Below are positions 25,004 to 37,976 of a stretch of DNA of 64,000 nucleotides, in pieces. The stretch lies in contig NC_090127.1 in NCBI RefSeq assembly GCF_023973825.1, forward strand, positions 124,001-188,000, written 5' to 3'. The position numbers were made by a program, and so were the translations under genes. Every line of letters starts with the position of its first letter. Position 1 is the first letter of the stretch. This stretch comes from Plasmodium brasilianum (taxonomy: Eukaryota; Apicomplexa; Aconoidasida; Haemosporida; Plasmodiidae). The notes beneath the pieces are model-generated. The model saw only the letters and a list, made by a program, of their open reading frames with translations, had not been told where the DNA came from and made no database searches.

Positions 25004-25789
25004 TCAATTTTTCTCGTGAGTAGTCGAGTTTTCACTGGGGGCTTTATTTGGTTTATGCACTTTGCCTTCACTCTGCTCGCGTGCATTTTTAGATGGTACT
25101 TCTTCTTTGGGTATTCTTACTAAATCAAGAAGGAAATCCTGAATTGTACTTACAATGCATTCAATCATCCCTTCTGATAGTTTTAAGGCTTTAGCTTTTT
25201 CTAATTTACTTATAAGATCTTTTATTACAATTTTATTAAGGCACATGCGATCTTTCTCTTCCTCACTTTCTAGCTTATCTACCTTAACAGACATTTCCTC
25301 ATCTGTCCTTTGTTCAATCCATAAAACTTTTTTAACTTCTTCGCAATATGCATCATCCGTTAAAACACCTTCAATTACAATAAAATTAAGACGCTTTTTT
25401 ATTCTATTAATACATTTTTCTCTGGATAATTTATCCTTAAAATGATATCTATACTTGCTTTGAAATCTGTCAAGACTGCCTGTAGTATAAAAATTTTTGT
25501 CTATCATATTATGTGTTTCTTTTTTACCTTTATAGGGATACTTAAAGTTATACATAGTATCAAGTGTTGCATGAAACTCTACATTTCCAAGATCCTTAAC
25601 TTCTTCTCTAAGTGAGTCACTCTGTAAATTCTTATATTTGTATTTATAGGGAGGATCATATATATAAGTTACTGTTGTTGAATTACCCTTCTTAGTAACA
25701 ATCCTTTTGGTCCAGGGACCAGAACACTTAATAAATGCGCATAAAATTAAAAATTGGATTTGTAAAAACGTATATATTTTCATGCCCAA
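25004..25789 (-). CDS. Array gene 6: P27/25-like, type A, YKY subgroup
   Basis: Intact, 261 aa, start MGMKIYTF (the usual MNIYTF is changed to MKIYTF). With genes 7 and 8 it forms a subgroup marked by a WTK/WTR motif just after the leader, an inserted Thr-rich stretch, PPYKYKYKNLQS, LYNFKYPYKGKK-type sequence after the first core helix, and VKKVLWIEQR in place of QKYFWIEQR. Cys 22, 126 (EKCINRIKKRLN), 149 (AYCEEVKKVLW) and 183 (RMCLNK). The tail is charged (EGKVHKPNKAPSENSTTHEK). Confidence 0.85.
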   Translation of the reverse strand: MGMKIYTFLQIQFLILCAFIKCSGPWTKRIVTKKGNSTTVTYIYDPPYKYKYKNLQSDSLREEVKDLGNVEFHATLDTMYNFKYPYKGKKETHNMIDKNFYTTGSLDRFQSKYRYHFKDKLSREKCINRIKKRLNFIVIEGVLTDDAYCEEVKKVLWIEQRTDEEMSVKVDKLESEEEKDRMCLNKIVIKDLISKLEKAKALKLSEGMIECIVSTIQDFLLDLVRIPKEEVPSKNAREQSEGKVHKPNKAPSENSTTHEKN

Positions 25790-27021
25790 TTATAAACTTT
25801 TGGGAAAATGTTTTGGGTTAATATTAATAAAAACAAATTTATTATTTTCAAAAATTGAATGAATGCTCTAAAATAATGCATCTACTGCGATATTATTATA
25901 AATGCTACATAGCAATAGATAAATTATATCTAATATACCTTCGCTAATTCATATAATAAACCTCTATTTCAAAAGATTAAATAAAATATTTTTTAATTCG
26001 TTTAAAATTTAGATTCTTTCATAATTTACAGAATAAATTCATTTATAACAGATTTATATAAATCGCTATATTTGTACTTATATATTAATATATGTTGTTA
26101 TTTTTTTGTAGTAAAATAGTATGTTTAAAAAATATTGAAAACAAAAAATATGTATTTTTATTTTTATTAATATTTTTCTAAAAAATAAGAGAAATACATT
26201 TAAAATTTTTTTATTCTTTTTAATGTAAAGTTCATAATTATTCTGATTTCTTCTATTACATGATGCATACCTTTTATATATATTAATCCCATTCCACTAA
26301 AGAACAATTTGCTATTAAAACATACAGTATTTTTCTTCTAAATAAGTATTTTTAAGCTAAAAAAAAATATATATTTTTTTTTTGTATAGTATAAAATAAA
26401 TAAGCATTAGCTATACACCCTTCGCCAATTACTAAGTAAAATATATTGCTCATAAACAATAATGGAAATACTTCTTTTATAAATAAAAAAAGTTGAATTT
26501 TTTTGATTCCATTTTGCTTCATATGTAAATGTATATCTAGTTTAAATAAGAAACTACCAAGAGTTTTGGTTTTTTATTTTTTTTTAGTGTATAACTGCAA
26601 TTTTACTTCAACATATATAACAAATTCATAAAAATATAAAATTAAAAATTAAAAAGACATAAAAATAAATGAAATAAAATATGTAAATTAAAAAATAAAA
26701 ATAATGCATAAAGAAGTAAGTTCAATTATATATTCTACAAATGAATAAATTTATTTTCACAAAAAAATTTCAAATAATATAAATGAACTACAAATATACA
26801 TCAAACATTCTACCGCTTAGATATTCCTTTAGACTCATTAATGCATGTTTAAGGAAACAGTATATATATAAAAAGAAAGAAGAGGAAATATTTGAGAAGT
26901 TTATTTTAAAACGAATAATTATTTATATATTCTCATACGCTTAAAATTTTATTTTTTTAAATTAATAGAAAAATAAATGGGTACAAAATATTACGTGTGG
27001 CACTAGAGTTTAAATTACAAA

Positions 27022-27804
27022 TCAAATTTTCTTATGAGTAGTTGCGTTTTCTTTGGGGTGTTCATTTGGCTTATTATGTTTGCCTTCTTTCTTTTCGTAG
27101 GCATCTTTAGATGGTAATTCTCCTTTGTACGTTCTTACTATATCAAGAAGGAAGTCCTCAATAGTACTTAGAGTGTTTTCAATCATCCCTTCTGATAGTT
27201 TTAAGGCTTTAGCTTTTTCTAATTTACTTATAAGGTCTTTAATTTCAACTTCATTACGACACATGCGATCTTTCTCTTCTTTACTTTCTAGCTTATCTAA
27301 GATAACAGATATTTCCTCATCTACCCTTTGTTCAATCCATAAAACTTTTTTAACTTCTTCGCAATATTCATCATCTGATAAAATGCCTTCAATTACAATA
27401 AAATTAAGACGCTTTTTTATTCTACTAATACAGTGTTTTTTAGATATTTCATCCTTGAAACTATATTCATACTTCTGTTGAAATCTTGAAAGGCTACCTG
27501 GAATGTAAGCTCCCTTCTGTATCATATCAAATAATTCTTCTTTAGATATACGAAGATACTTTAAGTTATACAAAGCATCAAGTGTTGCATGAAACTCCAC
27601 GTTTCCAAGTTTCTTAACTTCTACGCTAACTGGGCAACTCTCTATGTTTTTATATTTGTATTCATAGGGTGGATGATACTCCACATGCACTGTTGCTATT
27701 CCATTACGCCAAGTAATATACTGTTTGGTCCAGGGTACAGAACCGCCCTTTATAAGTACAAATCTTATGAAAATTTGGATTTGTAGAAACGTGTATATAT
27801 TCAT
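27022..27804 (-). CDS. Array gene 7: P27/25-like, type A, YKY subgroup
   Basis: Intact, 260 aa, start MNIYTFLQIQIF. The Cys usually found at the leader end (KCAAG) is missing here (IKGGSVPWTKQ), while the three core Cys are kept: HCISRIKKRLN, EYCEEVKKVLWIEQR and RMCRNE. It shares the WTK motif, PPYEYKYKN and the KAKALKLSEGM segment with genes 6 and 8. The tail is basic and hydrophilic (KKEGKHNKPNEHPKENATT). Confidence 0.85.
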   Translation of the reverse strand: MNIYTFLQIQIFIRFVLIKGGSVPWTKQYITWRNGIATVHVEYHPPYEYKYKNIESCPVSVEVKKLGNVEFHATLDALYNLKYLRISKEELFDMIQKGAYIPGSLSRFQQKYEYSFKDEISKKHCISRIKKRLNFIVIEGILSDDEYCEEVKKVLWIEQRVDEEISVILDKLESKEEKDRMCRNEVEIKDLISKLEKAKALKLSEGMIENTLSTIEDFLLDIVRTYKGELPSKDAYEKKEGKHNKPNEHPKENATTHKKI

Positions 27805-28988
27805 GGAGAATAAAAAATTTTTGTAAAGAAAATATGGGTAAACATAAATAAAAATAAATTTATTTTTTTCAAAAATTAAACAAATGATCTAAAATAGTGC
27901 ACCCATATATAATATTTTTATAAATATTCCTCAGCAATGGATAAATTATATCTAAATTTATTAATTCATATAATAAAATGCAACTTCAAAAGATTAATGA
28001 ATATATTTTTTAATTTGTTTAAAATTTTGATTCTTTTATAATTTACTAAATGTTCCATATAAAAAAGAATTATATAAATCGAGAGATTTATATGTATGTG
28101 CTAATATATTTTGTTTCTTTCTAGTTGTAAAACAATATATTTAAAAAATTTTGAAAAACAAAATAAGAAAAAAAAAACAAAAATATATTTTTAATTTTTT
28201 TTCTCTTTTTAAGTTAAAATTCATAATTATTCTGACTTCTTTTATATCACGATCCATTCCATTTGTATATATTATTTACATATTAATAAAGAACAAATTA
28301 CTATCAAAACATACAATTTTCATTTAAATCAATATTTCTAATTATAGAAAATAGTAAGCATATTTTTTCTGTATAATATAAAAAAAATACATATTAACGT
28401 TTCCCCCTTAACCATTTACTAAGTAAAATATATCATTTATCAACAAAAAAGGAATGACTTCTTTCATAAATACAAAAATTGCAATTATTTTGCTTTTATT
28501 TTGTTTCATATCTGACGATATATATATTTTAAATAAAAAACTACTGAAAGTTTAAATTTTTTTCTTTTTTTAGTGAATAACTACCATTTTACTTTAAGAT
28601 TTGTTACAAATTCATAAAAATGTAAAATTAAAAAGACAAAAGAAATAAAATATAATCAGTAATTTAAAAAAGAAGGTGCATAAAAAAACAGCAATTAAAT
28701 ACAATGCAAATGAATAAATTTATTTTCACCAAAAAATTAAACATGATACAAATAAACTACAAATATATATCAAATATGCTACTGCTTTGCTATTTCTTTT
28801 TTACTAATTAATGCATGTTAAATGAAACAGTATATCTATAAAAAAAGAGGAGGGAATATATCAAATTATTAAAATAAAACAAATAATTATTTATATATTT
28901 CCAGACGTTAAAAAACAACTTTGAACAATTAATAGAAAAATAGATGGATACAAATCATTATGTGTGGTTTTACAATTTAAATCTTTAA

Positions 28989-29771
28989 TCAATTTTTATT
29001 ATCAGTAGCCGAGTTTTCATTCATCGATTTAGTTGATTTATTTTGTTTGTTTTCACTCTTTTCGTGTGAGTTTTTAGATGGTACATCTTCTTTGGATGTT
29101 CTTAATACATCAAGGAGGAAATCCTCAATTGTACTTACAATGCATTCAATCATCCCTTCTGATAGTTTTAAGGCTTTAGCTTTTTCTAATTTACTTATAA
29201 GATCTTTAATTTCAACTTTATTATGACACATTTGATCTTTCGCTTCCTCACTTTCTAGCTTATCTACCTTAACAGACATTTCCTCATCTGTCCTTTGTTC
29301 AATCCATAAAACTTTTTTAACTTCTTCGCAATATGCATCATCCGTTAAAACACCTTCCCTTATTAAATATGTAACACGCTTTATCATTCTATTAATACAA
29401 TTTTCCTTGGATATTTCATCCTTAAAATTATATCCATACGTGCTTAAAAATCTTAGAAGACTACCTAAAAAGTAATAATTTTTTTTTATCATTTCAAATA
29501 TTTTTTTTTTACCTCTATAAGGAAACTTAAAGTTATACAAAACATCAAGTGTTGCATGAAACTCTACATTTCCAAGATCCTTAACTTCCTTTCTAAGTGC
29601 GCCATTCTGTAAATTCTTATATTTGAATTCGTAAGGAGGTTCATATACCACATGTACTGTTGTCCATCCATTACGAGTAGTAGTATACTGTCTGGTCCAG
29701 GCTGAAGAAACGAACTTCATAAGTGCAAATGGTATAAAAATTTGGATTTGTAGAAACGTGTATATATTCAT
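28989..29771 (-). CDS. Array gene 8: P27/25-like, type A, YKY subgroup
   Basis: Intact, 260 aa. The leader-end Cys is missing here too (MKFVSSAWTRQ). The core begins RKEVKDLGNVEFHATLDVLYNF and contains NCINRMIKRVTYLIREGVL, where the usual FIVIEGIL helix has changed locally, then AYCEEVKKVLWIEQR and QMCHNKVEIKDL. The 3' half is nearly the same as gene 6 (ESEEAKDQMC versus ESEEEKDRMC, then identical KLEKAKALKLSEGMIECIV), whereas the 5' half differs. This suggests recent exchange between neighbours. Confidence 0.85.
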   Translation of the reverse strand: MNIYTFLQIQIFIPFALMKFVSSAWTRQYTTTRNGWTTVHVVYEPPYEFKYKNLQNGALRKEVKDLGNVEFHATLDVLYNFKFPYRGKKKIFEMIKKNYYFLGSLLRFLSTYGYNFKDEISKENCINRMIKRVTYLIREGVLTDDAYCEEVKKVLWIEQRTDEEMSVKVDKLESEEAKDQMCHNKVEIKDLISKLEKAKALKLSEGMIECIVSTIEDFLLDVLRTSKEDVPSKNSHEKSENKQNKSTKSMNENSATDNKN

Positions 29772-31063
29772 GGCGAATAATAAATTTTTTGGAGAAAAAT
29801 TAGGGAGAACAATAAAATTAAATTATTTTCAAAAATCAAGCAAATGATCTAAAATAGTGCACCCATATGTAATATTTTTATAAATATTCCTCAGCAATGG
29901 ATAAATTATATCTAATATAAATTTATTAATTCATATAATAAAATGCAACTTCAAAAGATTAATGAATATATTTTTTAGTTTGTTTAAAATTTTGATTCTT
30001 TCATAATTTACAAAATGGTTCATTTATAACATAGTAATATAAATCGCTAGATTTGTTGTAATATATTAATATATCTTTTTTCTTTTTAGTTGTAAAATGG
30101 TATCTTTAAAAAATTTTGAAAAAAAAAAAAATAAATAAAATATATATATATATTTTATGTTTATTATCCTTCCTATTTTTTTAAAGAAAAACAAAAATAC
30201 ATTTTTAATTTTTCTTTTTTTTTTTACTTTTATCTTCTTAATTATGACTGCTTTTACTGCACAATGATGCCGCTTATATATATTGTTCGCGTTTTATGTA
30301 AAGAAATAGTCTAGCAAAATATAAAATTTTTTATTTTTTTTAATAGTCATATCTGAGCAAAAAATTATATCTATATATTTTCTGTAATGTATAATAAAAT
30401 TACGCTTAAACTATTCACCATCATCTATCACTACGTAAAATATATCGTTTCTAAACATATAAGGAAAAAATCCCTTTATAAGCACAAAAAATTCATTTTT
30501 ATGACTTTTATTTTGTTTAAAGTCATACTATATATCTACGTTAAATAATAAATAACAGAAAGTATTACTCTTTTTTTATTTTATTTTTTTATTTTCATTA
30601 AATACGGTTTACATCAATTTAATGTGCAAATTATTAAAAATGTAAAATTAAAAATTAAAAATTAAAAATTAAAAATCACAAAACGAAATTCACCAAATTT
30701 TATATGGTTAAAAAACGAGGTATCGTGAAAAAAGTACAGTTTACATACACTCTATAAATGTATAAATCTGTTATCTATATAAAATTACGCATTATATGAA
30801 CAGACTACAAAAATACGTCAAACGTTCTACAACTCTGATAGTTTCTTCATATCATTAATGCACGCTTACTAAAACAAAATATCTTTAATGAAAAAATCAA
30901 AATATATGAGAAAAACATACTTTAAAATCGATAATTATTTATATATTTTAAAACGTGTTAAGAAATTTAAATTAATAGAAAAATACGGGTGTACACATCA
31001 TTATAAGAAAGCGTGATCATCCTATATATTTAAGAATCTTTCTTATTACTAATTTAATTTTCA

Positions 31064-31804
31064 TTAAAAATTCCACATGCTGTACTGCTCTGGAGCATTC
31101 ATCTCATTCATGAAGTCAAAGTCTGTATCTATCATGGATGTTCTTAATACATCAAGAAGGAAGTCCTCAACTGTATCTACAGTACTTTTTATCATTTCTT
31201 CTGATAGTTTTATACCTCTACCTTTCTCTAAAACATTTATAAATTTTTTTATTTCATCTTTATTTTTACACATTTCTGATTTCTCATCATAAGTTTTTTC
31301 CTTATCTACCTTAAGAGACATTTCTTCATCCACCCTTTGTTCAATCCAGAAATATTTTTGAGCTTGTTTGCAATATTCTTCTGATAAAGTACCATCCTTT
31401 ATAATAAAATCAAGACGCCTTTTTATTCTACTAATACAGTTTTCCTTGGATACTTTATCAATAAATTGATATCTGTACTTAAATTCAAATTCTCGAAGAT
31501 GCAATAAAACGATATCAGTGTTATTTATTTTATGCAATAACATTTTCTTATCTGTGCCAAAATGCAGTAAAACATACAAAATGGAAATTGAAGTATCAAA
31601 CTCTACATCTCCAAGTTTCTTAACTTCTTCACTAATTGGGCCAATCGCCAAATGGTCATATGTAAATTCATACGGAGATTCAAATTTGTGACATGCTGTT
31701 TGCGTTGAAGCATCATAGGAATAACTGTTCTCGCATCTAGCAATGCACTTAAGAAGTGCGTACAGGACAAAAAATTGGATTTGTAAAAAGGAATATATAT
31801 TCAT
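31064..31804 (-). CDS. Array gene 9: P27/25-like protein, type A
   Basis: Intact, 246 aa. The leader ends LLKCIARC; the following segment has an additional Cys (TACHKFESPYEF). Core: SEEVKKLGDVEFDTS, NCISRIKRRLD, EEYCKQAQKYFWIEQR and EMCKNKDEIKKF. The tail departs from the Lys/Pro type and is acidic/aromatic (DTDFDFMNEMNAPEQYSMW), somewhat like the Asp/Phe tails of type B genes 15 and 16. It sits between the YKY subgroup (6-8) and the CPYK subgroup (10-13). Confidence 0.85.
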   Translation of the reverse strand: MNIYSFLQIQFFVLYALLKCIARCENSYSYDASTQTACHKFESPYEFTYDHLAIGPISEEVKKLGDVEFDTSISILYVLLHFGTDKKMLLHKINNTDIVLLHLREFEFKYRYQFIDKVSKENCISRIKRRLDFIIKDGTLSEEYCKQAQKYFWIEQRVDEEMSLKVDKEKTYDEKSEMCKNKDEIKKFINVLEKGRGIKLSEEMIKSTVDTVEDFLLDVLRTSMIDTDFDFMNEMNAPEQYSMWNF

Positions 31805-33126
31805 GGAGAATAAAAAATTTTTGGAAGAAAAATTCGGGAATAAGTAAATAAAAATATATATTTTATTTCCTTAAAATTAAGCAAATGCTATAAAATAAAA
31901 TGCCTATTATGTAATATATTTATAAATGTTCTACAGTAATGCATAAAACGTTTCCAATATACATTCATATATTTTATTTATATTAATAAAATATAGTAAC
32001 TTCAACAAATTAAAATATTTTTTAATTTATTTAAAATTTAGATTCCTTTATAATTAACAAAAATATTTATTCATATATAACATCAATATATAAAGCGCTA
32101 AATAAGTGGTTATATATTAATATATCTCAATCATTTTTAATTGTAAAATAATATGCTCGAAAAATTTATAAAAAAAAAATATATATATATTTATATATAT
32201 ATATATTTTTGCAATCATTTACTTTTTTTAAAAAAAAAAAAACAAAAATACAATATTAGACTTTTTATTTTGTAAATATAAATTCATAATTATGACTCTT
32301 TTTATTTTACCATAGATGCTAATATATGTTATTCTCGTTTTCTAAAGAAAAACGTGTTCATAAAAAATAGCAAAATACATAATTTTTTTCTTTTAAAAAG
32401 ATGTATTTCTACTAGAAAAGTTATACCCCTATTTTTTCCATATAGTATAATGTAATTAAAAATGAATTATATCCCTTTCACTCATTACTACTTAGAATAT
32501 ATCGTTCATTAACAATAAGGAAAAAAATCCTTCATAAGCCAAAAAAATTGAATCTTTTGGCTTTCATTTTGTTTGATGTCGTACTAATTAATATACATTA
32601 AAAAATAAATAGCAGAACGTACTATTTTTTTTTTTTTTTATTAATTACATTTTACATTAACATAGATTACGAATTTTTAAAAATGTAATATTTACAATTA
32701 AAAGAAACAAAGGAGGAATTCCTTAAATTTTGTGTGGTTAAAAAAGGATGTATAGTTAAAAAAGTTCAATTAATTACACTAAAAAAAAGTATATATTTTC
32801 AAGGAAAAATTGTACATTATATAAATGTACGATAATAATACATAAAAAATTCAACACATCTGAAGTTTCCCTTTCTTCTTTAACGCAAGTTTAAGAACAC
32901 AAAATATATATATATATAAAAAAAAGACAGAAGTGAAAATTTTACTTTAGAACGGATAATTATTTATATATTTTAATAAGAGTTAGCAAAAACACCAAGT
33001 TATTGATAAAAAAATAGTAGTGTATACATTATTTGGAGTTATATAGCATTCAGCATCTGCAATCAGTTTTTTTTATCATATATGGATATTTCGTTGGGGG
33101 GTTTACATCATTTATGAAGTGGAAAT

Positions 33127-33858
33127 TCATTTTATTTTGGGAGAATCTTTGGATTCTTCTTTTGTGTTGGGTTTTCTTAATAAATCAAGAAGGAAGTCCT
33201 TAACACAACTTACAGTATTAGCTATCATTCCTTCTGATAGTTTTATGCTCCTACCTCTTTCTAATTTGCTTATAAGATCTTTTATTACAACTTCATTTTT
33301 ACACATTTTCGTACTCGCGTCGGTACTTTTTTCATTGAACACCTTAATAGACATTTCCTCAATTACTCTTTGTTCAATCCAGAAATATTTTTGTGCACGT
33401 TTGCAATACTCATCTGTTAAAATACCTTCAATTACAATAAAATTAAGACGCCTTATTATTCTATCAATACAGTTATTCTTGGATATGTTGTCCTTAAAAT
33501 GATATCCAAGATGTCTCATAAAATAATCAATAGAGATTTCAATATTTTCATAGCATATTTTTAAAAATAGCTCTTTCTTGCTTGTACTACCTTGTATGCC
33601 TCTATTATAAGACAATAATGCTTTAAACAAAAAGTCAGTTGATGAATGAAACTCTAGATCAACGAGTTTCATAACGTCTTTTCTAACAGTACCATTTGGC
33701 AAATGTTTATAAATTAATTCATATGGTCATTTTGCTGTGTTACGCCTTGTTCTCTTTTCAACATCAGGAGGATAAACTTCCTTTACGCATTCCGCAGAGC
33801 ATATAATAAATGCTTGTATAACTAAAATTTGTACTAGTAAAAAGATATATATATTCAT
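33127..33858 (-). pseudogene. Array gene 10: P27/25-like, single nonsense codon
   Basis: The start at 33858 and leader (MNIYIFLLVQILVIQAF) are intact. Codon 44 is TGA (33727-33729), where subgroup relatives have TGC, the Cys of KCPYKLIYKH. The remaining 191 codons stay open to 33127: TVRKDVMKLVDLEFHSS, NNCIDRIIRRLN, EYCKRAQKYFWIEQR, KMCKNE and LSEGMIANTVS. It belongs to the CPYK subgroup (genes 10-13), marked by SAECVKE after the leader and a longer Lys/Asn-rich loop before the second core helix. One base change closes the gene. Confidence 0.85.
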
Positions 33859-35179
33859 GTCAAACAATAAATTTGTAAAAGAAAAATTATGGAATATCTT
33901 AATAAAAATAAATTTATCATTTTTTAAAAATTAGTAAATGCTCAAAAATAATTCAGTAAAATATTTATAATATTATTTATAGATACTGCACAGCAATATG
34001 TAAAAAAGTATATAAAATATTCAGCTATGAATTTGTATAACATAAAACAACGTAATTGCTTAGTTTAAAGAAATGAAATATTTTTTCTTTTGTTTAAAAT
34101 AAATATTCCTTTACAATTAACAAAATAAGTTCGCATATGTATAATAATATAATATAAAATGTAAGATATATATTTCTACATTATGTTACAATAGTAACAT
34201 AGATCTTGAACAAACTTAAAACAAATTTTTTTTATTATAAATTAATTTCTTTTTTTAATATAAAACCAAAAATATACATAATTAAATTTTTTCTTGTTAA
34301 AATTTAATTGTTATTTATTATTACTTTTTCTATTCCACGATATATTCCATTTCTCTTTATATTATTTCCGTTTTGCTAATGAAATAATCTGATACATATA
34401 AACATAACATAGAACATTTTACATTTATGTTGTTAATGCTAAACTTTAAATATTATAGTTATATTTTTTGCTAATAGCATAAAAGAATTACTTATTTATT
34501 ATCACCCATTTACTTATTAACAGATCATATATACCATTTATAAATTATTAAACTAGGAAAAAATAACTTTATAAATATACAAAAAAATTCAATTTTTTTA
34601 CATCCATTTTTTTTAATATTATAGAACATATCTAAGTTAAATAGAAAACTATTTAACCCTATAAATTTTTTTTTTTTTCCCATATAAAAATATTATAGTT
34701 TACTTCATCATACGCTACGATTAACTAAAAACACGCGATTAACAACTAAAAAGTCTGATAATCAAATATAATAAAATATGTATTTTGAAACAAGTGAAAT
34801 ATAAAGAAAAAAGTTCATTTAAATAAATTATACAAACACATAAATTTATTTTCAGCAAAAAGTACACATTATATATATATACTAAAAAAAACAATTAGTA
34901 TGTTGTACTAATTCCAAATTTTCCTTGCGCCTTAATGCAGGTATAATAATAAAAAATATGTAAAAAGATGGAAGAAATGATATGAGAAAATCAAACATTA
35001 GAATCGATAATTATTTATATATATCTTAATAAGTGTTAGGAAAACACCAAGTTATTAATACAAAAATAGTGGTGTATATATTTTTCAGAGTAGCATGCAA
35101 ATCAACAATTACTATTAGTGTATTTTATCGCATGTAGGGTTTTCGTTGAGGGGATTTACTTGATTTATCAAATGGAACT

Positions 35180-35929
35180 TCATTCTTTTTTAAGTGATTC
35201 CTTGGATGGTTTATTAATTTCGGCTTCTCTTAATAAATCAAGAAGGAAATCCTCAACTGTACTTACAGTATTAGCTATCATTCCATCTGATAGTTTTATG
35301 TTCCTACCTCTTTCTAATTTGCTTATAAGACTTTTTATTGCAAGTTCGTTTATGCACATATTCCTTTTCTTGTCATCAGTTTTTTCTTTAAATACCTTAA
35401 CGGACATTTCCTCAATTACTCTTTGTTCAATCCAGAAATACTTTTGAGCTCTTTCGCAATAATCCTTTGTTAAAATACCTTCAATAACAATAAAATTAAG
35501 GCGCCTTATTATTCTATCAATACATTTATCCTTGGATCTCTTATCCTTAAAACGATTTCCAAAGTGTTGTATAAAATAATCAATAGTCGTTTCAACTTCA
35601 GAATAGCATATTTTTGAAAATAGTTCTTGTTTATTTGTATTATCTTTTCTATGTTTCATATAAGCTAGTAATACTATAAACAAAAAATATACTGTTGCTT
35701 GAAACTCTAAATCTGCAAGTTTCATAACATCTTCTCTTACAGTACCATTCGGCAAATGCTCATAAATTAATTTATATGGGCATTCTCCTCTGTTACGTGT
35801 TGTTATCTTTTCAATATGATCAGGGTAAGTTTCCTTTACGCATTCCGCAGAGCACTTAATAAATGCATGTATTACTAAAATTTCGATTAGCAAAAATATA
35901 TATATATTCATATCGAACAATAAATTCAA
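35180..35929 (-). CDS. Array gene 11: P27/25-like, CPYK subgroup, intact
   Basis: 249 aa, and the only one of the four CPYK-subgroup copies that is open throughout. The start Met is either the first (MNLLFDMNIYIF) or, consistent with paralogs, Met7. Leader, then SAECVKETYPDHIEK, ECPYKLIYEHLPNGTVRE, a loop with HRKDNTNKQELFSK, KCIDRIIRRLN, DYCERAQKYFWIEQR, NMCINELAIKSL and LSDGMIANTVS. An extra Cys pair (AEC and ECPY) distinguishes this subgroup. The tail is short and charged (EINKPSKESLKKE). Confidence 0.85.
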   Translation of the reverse strand: MNLLFDMNIYIFLLIEILVIHAFIKCSAECVKETYPDHIEKITTRNRGECPYKLIYEHLPNGTVREDVMKLADLEFQATVYFLFIVLLAYMKHRKDNTNKQELFSKICYSEVETTIDYFIQHFGNRFKDKRSKDKCIDRIIRRLNFIVIEGILTKDYCERAQKYFWIEQRVIEEMSVKVFKEKTDDKKRNMCINELAIKSLISKLERGRNIKLSDGMIANTVSTVEDFLLDLLREAEINKPSKESLKKE

Positions 35930-37247
35930 AAAGGAAATATTATGGAATGTGTAAATAAAAATAAATTTATCATTTTCGAAAAATATTTAAATGCTCAAAG
36001 ATAATTCACTTGCTTATTTTATTATTTATAAATATTCCTACAGTAATACATAAAAAAATATATATATTATGCAGCGATGAATTTATATAATATACTAAGT
36101 AATTACTTAGTTTGAAGGAATAAAATATTTTTTATTTTGCTTCAATTGCATATTCATTTATAATTAACAATAAAATGCAATTATAATTAAGAATATTATA
36201 TAAATCATAAGAAATGCTTTTTTTTTTTTTATATTTCTATATCGTTCTCTTATAAAAATATAAATCTTAAAAAAACTTGAAAAAAATAAATATTTTTTTA
36301 CTATAAATTAACATTCCTTTATTAATATAAAACGAAAAATATACATAATTATTTTTTTTTCGTTCTAAATTTTAAATCTAAATTATTAATACTTTTTTTA
36401 TTGGACGTTGATTGCATTTATACATATATTATTTCCATTTTACTTACGAAGTATTCCGAAATGTATAAAGAGAACATACAATATTTTACTTTTAAATAGT
36501 TATTGCTAATCTTTAAATATTATAGTTCTATTTTTTGTATATAGCATAGTAAAATTACGTATTTGTTATCGCCTATTCTCTTATTATTTGATGAAATATA
36601 TTATTTATAAACTATTAAATACGGATAAAATAACATCATATATGTTCAAAAAAATTGAATTTTTTTGGATCCATTTTTTTTAATTTCTTAAAAAAAATAC
36701 ATTTAAGTTTAATAAGAAACTATGTAACGCTCTGTTTTTTTTATTTAAATGCAAAAAGTCTAATTTACTTCAATATATGTTACGAAAAAACTAAAAACGA
36801 ATAATTAACAATTAAAAAGACTCTAAATGAAATGGAACAAATAATGCGGTTAATAACAAATGATATATAAGGAAAAAAGTTCAACTAAATAAACTATACA
36901 ATTATATAAATCTATTTTCAGCAAAAAAGTTCACTTTATATACATGAACGAAGAAAATAATTTCGTATGTTCTACTCCTTAAACATTTCTCTTCCCACGT
37001 TAATGCAGATATAATAATACAAAATATATACAAAAGAGATAAGAAACGATAAAAGAAAAAAATACTTTAGTACCAATATTTGAACATATATTTTAGTTAA
37101 TTATTGGAAATATACTAAGTTATTAACAGAAGAATAATGGTGTATAAATTATTTAAAGTGACATGAAAATCATCATCTGCAATCAGTTCTTTTTATCACA
37201 TGTGGAGTTTTCGTTGAGAGTTTATACTTGATTAATGCAGTGCACCT

Positions 37248-37976
37248 TCAGTTTTTTTTGGTAAAATCTTTGGATTTTTCTGTAGTTTCTGGTTTTCTTA
37301 ATACATCAAGAAGGAAGTCCTTAATAGTACTTACAGTATTAGCTATCATACCTTCTGATAACTTTATGCTCCTACCTCTTTCTAATTTACTTATAAGATT
37401 CTTTATTTCAACTTCATTTTTACACATATTCGTTCTTGCATTCTCAGTTTTTTCATTAAATACCTTTAGAGACATTTCCTCCATTACTCTTTGTTCAATC
37501 CAGAAATATTTCTGAGCTTGTACTCAATATTCCTCTGTTATGATGCCTTCAATAACAATGAAATTAAGACGCCGTTTTATTCTATCAATGCATTTTTTCA
37601 TGGATGTGTCATCCTTAAAACTATATCCAAGGTATCGCTTAAAATAAATAATAGGGAAATCAATATTATAATCAATTATTTTTGAAAATAGTTCTTGTTT
37701 GTTTGTTTTATCTTGTATGCGTGGGTTATGCAATAATTGTCTAAACAAAAAATCAATTGTTGAATAAAACTCTAGATCTGAAAGTGTTATAACATCTTTT
37801 CGAAGAGCACTATTCTGCAAATGTTTATAAATTAATGTATATGGGCATTTTGATGTGCTCCGTCCTGTTCTTAATTTAATATGATGAGGATATTCCTTCT
37901 TCAAGCATTCAGCAGAGCTCTTAATAAATGCATGTATAACTAAAATATTGTTTAGTAAAATGATGTATATATTCAT
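37248..37976 (-). pseudogene. Array gene 12: P27/25-like, nonsense in conserved Cys codon
   Basis: Start 37976 (further in-frame Met codons upstream make a longer frame possible). The leader and first half are open down to TEEY, where the codon for the conserved Cys of EEYCKQAQ is TGA (37524-37526). The rest of the gene (WIEQR, MEEMSLKVFNEKT, NMCKNEVEIKNL, LSEGMIANTVS) stays open to 37248 in the same frame. This is again a Cys codon converted to TGA and the only clear lesion. Confidence 0.85.
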
